A stretch of 64,000 nucleotides of DNA from Haemophilus paraphrohaemolyticus. Lineage in GTDB: Bacteria; Pseudomonadota; Gammaproteobacteria; Enterobacterales; Pasteurellaceae. Location: NCBI RefSeq assembly GCF_002015045.1, contig NZ_MUXX01000002.1:285258-349257 (forward strand), given 5' to 3'. The position numbers and the translations under genes are program-made. Positions within the stretch are counted from its first letter, which is position 1. Each line of letters begins with the position of its first letter. Below, piece by piece: positions 59,203-64,000 of this stretch. The notes under the pieces are model-generated. The model did no database searches and was not told the origin of the DNA. It worked only from the letters and a program-made list of their open reading frames with translations.

Positions 59203-61155
59203 TTGAAGAAAAAAAGATATTTATCTGAACAAGAACTTATCCAATTTATCGAACAAAAACTCGCAGAAGATAATATTTTTGAGCTGCTAAAAGGCTTTTT
59301 CCATTGGATTCGTTGCGAAGAAAATCGAGAGCTACAACTCAAATTTTTAATCACAACATTAAAGAAAAACAAGCCACTTACGCAAAATTTGGCATCACAA
59401 CTTTGTCGTTGGTTATGCAGCATGCGACTTTATCCGCTATTGATTTCTAACGGTATTTTAAGCCGTGATGGTTTTAGACGCGAATTTCGCTCACGCTTAT
59501 ATGAAAAATTCAATCCTGCCGTGCCAGATATAAAAGATCTTCGTGATATTTTTTTCATCTTGTTTAACGATAAACACGATGGCGAATGGCTCAACAGTGT
59601 ACCGTTGCGATATTGGAGCAGCCTTTTCAAACTACTTAATCGTTATACAAGTGAGGGAGAACGTGAGCGTGTGGATGCTCATTTGCGGGCGGAAGGCCTA
59701 TTTGCGATTAAGATGCTTTCGATTTGGATTGCTGCTGAAGAGATGCAGCCTGAACTGATGCGTTTAGATCCAAGTTTAATTGAGGCAGATAGTCCTTTTG
59801 TTGCATTACAAAAAGAGGTGATGCTCTGGATTGAAGCACGCCGTCGTAATGAGCTGTTTGATGATGGGCACTTGCAAGTGATGTTTGCCCAAAGTAAGGC
59901 ATTAATCGACCGCTTGAAGAAAAAAGGGGCAGCGATGGGCTCTTCAATGGAAGTGGCTTATCTGCTTGAACGATTGGAGCAGACGCTTGAGCGCCTTGCG
60001 ATGTTGATGGAGGTATTTGCTTCTAATCGATTTTTGCCACGCCGAATTTTGCTTTTGGCTGGAAATTTAGCCATTGCTTCTGCAAATAAACATAGCATCT
60101 CCGCGCTTTGGAAGCAGAGTGTGAGTATGCTTTCACGGAGCATCACACAGAACACTAGCGACCACGGTGAGCATTATATTACTCGCACTAAAAGTGAGTA
60201 TCTTTCGATGTTCTACTCTGCCGCAGGCGGAGGCGTACTAATTGCGTTGATGGCATTGTTCAAAATTTACCTGGGCGGTGTGATTGAAGATAAGATGCTA
60301 AAAGGTATTGCCGAGGGGCTAAATTACGGTATTGGTTTTACCCTGATTTTTATGTTGCACTTTACTGTTGCAACCAAGCAGCCCGCAATGACCGCCGCGC
60401 GATTTGCTGATTTCGTTGGAAAAAATCCGCAAGGGCGAGCCGTGAATATGAAGCTGGCACAATTGCTGATTGATGTATTCCGCTCCCAAAGTATTGCGGT
60501 TATTGGCAATGTGACGGTAGCGGTTGGGATTGCTTCGCTCGTAGCTTATGGCTACCAATATTTCGAAAATAAGCCATTACTCGATCAGGATCAAATCGCT
60601 TACCAATTGCACAGTATTGACCCGCTCGGTGGCACACTTTGGTTCGCCGCAATTGCAGGTATTTGGCTTTTCTGTGCGGGTTTGATTTCAGGCTACGTGG
60701 ATAACCGTTGTAATTATCTCAACTTGCGAATGCGATTGCAGTATCACCCACTACTTGTGAAAATAATGAGCGAACACAAGCGGTCAGTTTTTGCTAATTA
60801 TATGCATAACAACTATGGTTCGATTGTGGGTAATCTTGCCTTCGGGATGCTACTCGGCTTAACAGGCGTGGTGGGCTATTTACTCAATCTCCCGCTTGAT
60901 ATCCGCCATATCGCTTTCTCTTCGGCAAATGTGGGATATGCGGTAATGAGCGGTGATTTAGGCTGGGCAATTTTCTGGCAAAGCCTCGGTTTTGTGTTGC
61001 TGATTGGCGTGGTTAATCTGGCGGTAAGTTTCTCATTTACACTTTCATTAGCACTTCGCTCATTAGGTACGACAGTCGATAGCTGGAAAAATATTGCTAA
61101 ATGCATATGGCAAATCCTCAAACAAAAACCGCTGAGTTTGATTTTGCCGATGTGA
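59203..61155 (+). CDS. Gcr / 'site-specific recombinase' family membrane protein
   Basis: A 650-residue protein matching the family listed as 'site-specific recombinase' (Gcr). Residues 1-320 are mostly helical and soluble. The C-terminal half has about six TM segments (for example 342-364, 378-395, 435-455, 480-502, 547-569, 595-625). I see no recombinase active site of the tyrosine or serine type, so the family name is probably misleading and an envelope role is more likely. Start TTG at 59203 follows ACGGAGGAGG. A bidirectional terminator follows. Confidence 0.75.
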   Translation: MKKKRYLSEQELIQFIEQKLAEDNIFELLKGFFHWIRCEENRELQLKFLITTLKKNKPLTQNLASQLCRWLCSMRLYPLLISNGILSRDGFRREFRSRLYEKFNPAVPDIKDLRDIFFILFNDKHDGEWLNSVPLRYWSSLFKLLNRYTSEGERERVDAHLRAEGLFAIKMLSIWIAAEEMQPELMRLDPSLIEADSPFVALQKEVMLWIEARRRNELFDDGHLQVMFAQSKALIDRLKKKGAAMGSSMEVAYLLERLEQTLERLAMLMEVFASNRFLPRRILLLAGNLAIASANKHSISALWKQSVSMLSRSITQNTSDHGEHYITRTKSEYLSMFYSAAGGGVLIALMALFKIYLGGVIEDKMLKGIAEGLNYGIGFTLIFMLHFTVATKQPAMTAARFADFVGKNPQGRAVNMKLAQLLIDVFRSQSIAVIGNVTVAVGIASLVAYGYQYFENKPLLDQDQIAYQLHSIDPLGGTLWFAAIAGIWLFCAGLISGYVDNRCNYLNLRMRLQYHPLLVKIMSEHKRSVFANYMHNNYGSIVGNLAFGMLLGLTGVVGYLLNLPLDIRHIAFSSANVGYAVMSGDLGWAIFWQSLGFVLLIGVVNLAVSFSFTLSLALRSLGTTVDSWKNIAKCIWQILKQKPLSLILPM

Positions 61156-61181
61156 TAAACAACATAAATTTTCGTTTTACC

Positions 61182-61218
61182 AAAAATCCCTTTCATCATT
61201 TAATGAAAGGGATTTTTT
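61182..61218. terminator. Bidirectional terminator
   Basis: AAAAATCCCTTTCAT (61182-61196) pairs exactly with ATGAAAGGGATTTTT (61203-61217). A/T runs on both sides serve the convergent genes. Confidence 0.9.
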
Positions 61219-61229
61219 ATTATTACACC

Positions 61230-61970
61230 TTAAAGAAGTGCAGCGACTTCATCGCTGATTTCTCCGTTGTGATAAACGTTTTGTACATCATCACAATCTT
61301 CTAGCATCTCGATTAAACGGAGTAATTTGGGTGCAGTTTCTGCATCTAGATCTACTGAAGTAGATGGAATCATTGTGACTTCCGCTTCTTGAATTTTGAA
61401 ACCTGCTTTTTCAATGCCATCACGTACGTTACCTAAATCTTCCCATGCAGTATAGATTTCAAATGAGCCGTCATCTTGCGGTTGAATGTCATCTGCACCT
61501 GCTTCGATTGCTGCTTCGGTTAATGCATCTTCATCTGCTTCTGCAATTAAAATTAAGCCTTTTTTGCTAAATAAGTAACCAACAGAACCTTCAGTCCCTA
61601 AGTTACCACCACACTTGGTGAAACTTGGGCGAACTTGTGAAATGGTGCGGTTTGCGTTGTCACTTAAACATTCCACCATTACCGCTGTGCCGCCTGGACC
61701 ATAACCTTCGTAGATTTTGGTTTCCATATTAGTGTCATCGCCACCACCCACACCACGCTCGATGGCACGGTTAATGGTATCACGCGTCATATTGTTTGAT
61801 AACGCTTTATCTACTGCTGAACGTAAACGCGGGTTTGCGCTCACATCGCCACCGCCGATTTTTGCTGCAGTAACTAATTCACGGATTAATTTGGTAAAAA
61901 TTTTACCGCGTTGTGCATCTTGTGCTGCTTTGCGGTGTTTAATGTTAGCCCACTTACTATGACCTGCCAT
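61230..61970 (-). CDS. yebC: YebC/PmpR-family regulatory protein
   Basis: A 246-residue member of the YebC/TACO1 family: [59 protein letters not shown], and [19 protein letters not shown]. Members were described as DNA-binding regulators, and newer work links them to translation. AAGGAAAA lies before the ATG. nudB lies 107 nt upstream on the same strand, an order seen in enterics. Confidence 0.93.
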   Translation of the reverse strand: MAGHSKWANIKHRKAAQDAQRGKIFTKLIRELVTAAKIGGGDVSANPRLRSAVDKALSNNMTRDTINRAIERGVGGGDDTNMETKIYEGYGPGGTAVMVECLSDNANRTISQVRPSFTKCGGNLGTEGSVGYLFSKKGLILIAEADEDALTEAAIEAGADDIQPQDDGSFEIYTAWEDLGNVRDGIEKAGFKIQEAEVTMIPSTSVDLDAETAPKLLRLIEMLEDCDDVQNVYHNGEISDEVAALL

Positions 61971-62004
61971 GTGTTTTCCTTCTTGAATTTAAATATAAAT
62001 AAAC

Positions 62005-62069
62005 GTAGGTGAGCATTCCTGCCCACCATGATAATTTAATTAATTGGTGGGCAGGAATGCCCACCCTAC
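62005..62069. repeat. GTAGG...CCTAC inverted repeat with 24-nt arms
   Basis: Arms 62005-62028 (GCATTCCTGCCCACCA) and 62046-62069 (TGGTGGGCAGGAATGC) are nearly perfect reverse complements around an AT-rich 17-nt loop. It lies between nudB and yebC. Same family as 62595-62615 and probably 51087-51107. Confidence 0.75.
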
Positions 62070-62077
62070 AATTTGCA

Positions 62078-62518
62078 TCAGTATTTAATAATGAACTTCC
62101 CAATCGCCTCCGCATTATTCGGAGAAGCGGTTAAATTCTGTGCCTCTTTTGCATCCAACCATTGAAATGCCAAATGCTCGCTTAATTGTGGCTCTATCTC
62201 TTCTGGCAACGCCAACAAAAACCAATGCTCGGTATTATGTGTGACATCTGGTGCGTATTTGTAACGAAATTGCGGAAAAATCTCAAATTTCACTGAATGC
62301 TGACAATCCACCAAGGTTAAATTTCTCTCTAAAATATCGATTCCCGTTTCTTCCTTCACTTCGCGCATCGCTGTTTGCAAAGGTTGCTCTCCTTCCTCTA
62401 TTGTGCCTGTTACGGATTGCCAAAAACTTGGAGCATCTTGGCGTTGTAACATCAACACTCTGCTCGTATTTTGAGCATAAATCACAACCAGAACAGAATA
62501 AGGATTTTTATATTTCAT
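62078..62518 (-). CDS. nudB: Dihydroneopterin triphosphate diphosphatase
   Basis: A 146-residue Nudix hydrolase. The Nudix box GTIEEGEQPLQTAMREVKEETGI is at about 38-60, followed by a typical beta-strand core. MKYKNPYSVLVVIYA with VLMLQRQDAPSFWQSVTG matches NudB, which removes pyrophosphate from dihydroneopterin triphosphate in folate synthesis. The ATG at 62518 is preferred to the upstream in-frame start at 62545. Confidence 0.9.
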   Translation of the reverse strand: MKYKNPYSVLVVIYAQNTSRVLMLQRQDAPSFWQSVTGTIEEGEQPLQTAMREVKEETGIDILERNLTLVDCQHSVKFEIFPQFRYKYAPDVTHNTEHWFLLALPEEIEPQLSEHLAFQWLDAKEAQNLTASPNNAEAIGKFIIKY

Positions 62519-62594
62519 AAGCGAGAATGCGTCTTTTCTGTGCAAAAGAGTGGCGATTTTAGCAAAAAAATTGAGGTTTGATAATAGAAAAATA

Positions 62595-62615
62595 GGGCGG
62601 ACTCAAGTCCACCCT
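62595..62615. repeat. GGGCGGACT palindrome
   Basis: GGGCGGACT (62595-62603) pairs with AGTCCACCC (62607-62615) with one mismatch, in the 109-bp gap between argH and nudB. It follows the same pattern as the 62005-62069 element. Confidence 0.5.
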
Positions 62616-62627
62616 TTGGTATAAAAA

Positions 62628-64000
62628 TCAACCACCTAAACTCTCTTTCGCTGTTCGAATAGCTTCCGCCACGCATTCAGGATTTACCCCGCCTTTCGCA
62701 CAACGTTTTTCTAAGCAAGATTCAAGCGAAAGAATTGGGTAAACATCTTCATCAATTACGGCATGGAATTGTTTAAATTCTGCCACAGATAACGCCTCCA
62801 ATGGCTCTCGTTTGCTAATGGCATAGACTACCGCTTCGCCCACAATGTGATGAGCCTCACGGAATGGAATGCCCTTCGCAACCAAATAATCCGCTAATTC
62901 AGTTGCATTTGAGTAACCTTGTTGAGCCGCTTCACGCGTACGTTCTACGTTTACGTTAATATCTTCAAGAACAAGTGCCGCAATTTCTAAACACGCCTGC
63001 CAGGTTTCCATCGCATCAAAGATACCTTCTTTGTCTTCTTGCATATCTTTGTTATAGGCAAGTGGTAAGCCTTTAAGTGTTGTTAATAAGCCTGTTAATG
63101 AACCAAATACACGACCTGATTTACCACGAATAAGTTCACACGCATCAGGGTTTTTCTTCTGTGGCATCAATGAAGAACCTGATGTCACGCGATCAGAAAG
63201 TTCTAAGAACGCTGATTCCCCGCTGTTGAAAAAGATTAAATCTTCGGCAAAACGAGAAAGATGCACCATACTGATTGAAGCACTTGAAAGCAGTTCTAAC
63301 ACGTGGTCGCGATCAGAAACCGAATCTAAACTGTTACGTGTGCCAATGCTAAAACCAAGATCTTTTGCCAATGCATCACGATCTACCGCATAAGCTGTGC
63401 CAGCCAGCGCGCCTGAACCCAGTGGGCAAGTGTACATACGTTTGTACGCATCGGTTAAACGACTGTGGTCGCGTTCTAACATCTCAAAATATGCCATACA
63501 CCAATGTGCAAAAGTGATTGGTTGCGCACGTTGAAGATGGGTGTACCCAGGCATTACCGCGTGTTGATTCGCTTCTGCAGTCAGCACTAATTTCTCTTGT
63601 AAATTGCGGATACGCTCTTGCATCACAATGACTTGAGCTTTACACCACATTTTCATATCTACTGCAACTTGGTCATTACGGCTACGCCCTGTATGTAATT
63701 TTTTGCCTAAATCACCTACTTTCTCAATGAGTTTTGATTCCACCCAACTGTGAATATCTTCCGCATCATCTTTTAAAATAATCTCAATTTTCGGCTCAAT
63801 TTCTGCACGTAATTCTTTCAGCGCCGCCACTAATTGTTGATGCTCTTCTTCCGTTAATACGCCAACCAAAGTAATCGCTTTCGCCCAACCGATGGAACCA
63901 TCAATATCTTGTAAAGCTAAGCGGTAATCAAAACGTAATGAATCATTGAAAAATTTGAATTTTTGGTCTGCTTCCTGTGTAAAACGTCCACCCCAAAGTG
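62628..64000 (-). CDS. argH: Argininosuccinate lyase (start just outside the window)
   Basis: Translating the reverse strand from base 64000 gives (A)[32 protein letters not shown], the family N-terminus. Only the Met codon and the first base of Ala are missing, about 4 nt. About 457 residues are present, a complete length. [27 protein letters not shown] and the fumarase/aspartase signature [18 protein letters not shown] are clear. It splits argininosuccinate to arginine and fumarate. The upstream partner argG would lie outside the window if linked. Confidence 0.95.
   Translation of the reverse strand, partial: LWGGRFTQEADQKFKFFNDSLRFDYRLALQDIDGSIGWAKAITLVGVLTEEEHQQLVAALKELRAEIEPKIEIILKDDAEDIHSWVESKLIEKVGDLGKKLHTGRSRNDQVAVDMKMWCKAQVIVMQERIRNLQEKLVLTAEANQHAVMPGYTHLQRAQPITFAHWCMAYFEMLERDHSRLTDAYKRMYTCPLGSGALAGTAYAVDRDALAKDLGFSIGTRNSLDSVSDRDHVLELLSSASISMVHLSRFAEDLIFFNSGESAFLELSDRVTSGSSLMPQKKNPDACELIRGKSGRVFGSLTGLLTTLKGLPLAYNKDMQEDKEGIFDAMETWQACLEIAALVLEDINVNVERTREAAQQGYSNATELADYLVAKGIPFREAHHIVGEAVVYAISKREPLEALSVAEFKQFHAVIDEDVYPILSLESCLEKRCAKGGVNPECVAEAIRTAKESLGG

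Overview
The window is a chromosomal segment of a Pasteurellaceae bacterium. The main sign is the DNA uptake signal in its ACAAGCGGT form (often ACAAGCGGTC / GACCGCTTGT), scattered through genes and intergenic gaps on both strands. This is the version used by the Actinobacillus pleuropneumoniae / Mannheimia branch rather than the AAGTGCGGT form of Haemophilus influenzae. AT-rich composition and gene content (fbpABC, nrfABCD, Haemophilus-type thyA) agree. I do not name a species.

Layout. 1-9.7 kb: 5' part of malQ, a lipoprotein, thyA, ftsY-ftsE-ftsX, an AhpD-like protein, a DUF805 protein, engB, rraB, an EamA transporter and a T4 endonuclease V-like repair enzyme. 9.8-15.1 kb: an AT-rich methyltransferase, then fbpABC (reverse strand) behind a candidate Fur-controlled promoter. 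15.3-24.2 kb: uvrD, a YjjV-type TatD nuclease, a DUF3290-DUF421 membrane pair, then a reverse-strand run tsaC, yrdD, rep, a family 2 glycosyltransferase and lpxH. 24.5-27.8 kb: potABC without potD, a BolA protein and tRNA-Ser(GGA). 28-30.3 kb: an accessory islet with a DUF4230 protein, small membrane proteins (one split by an in-frame amber codon) and a divergent phage-repressor-like regulator. 30.4-37.8 kb: ettA, dctA, aroE, four tRNAs (Met, Leu, Gln, Gln), pgi, ruvC and an acylphosphatase gene broken by an amber codon. 38-44 kb: a TonB-dependent receptor with a strong promoter and Fur-like palindrome, then a cytochrome c assembly cluster (ccmF/nrfE, dsbE, ccmH/nrfF, ccmI/nrfG). 44-53 kb: ilvD, a nitroreductase, folB, plsY, leuCD, lpxK and ilvGM. 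53.3-59 kb: nrfABCD behind a candidate FNR site, then pyrG. 59.2-64 kb: a Gcr-family membrane protein, a YebC-family regulator, nudB and argH, which runs off the right edge with its start codon only about four bases outside.

Themes. Branched-chain amino acid synthesis (ilvD, ilvGM, leuCD), iron acquisition (fbpABC, the TonB receptor) and anaerobic nitrite respiration (nrfABCD plus a heme-attachment cluster) are the main metabolic blocks. Intergenic gaps hold at least three families of short palindromic repeats (CCTAGGGC type, GTGTGAA type, GTAGGGTGGGC type) and several terminators built from inverted uptake signals. The least explained region is the islet at 28.4-30.3 kb.
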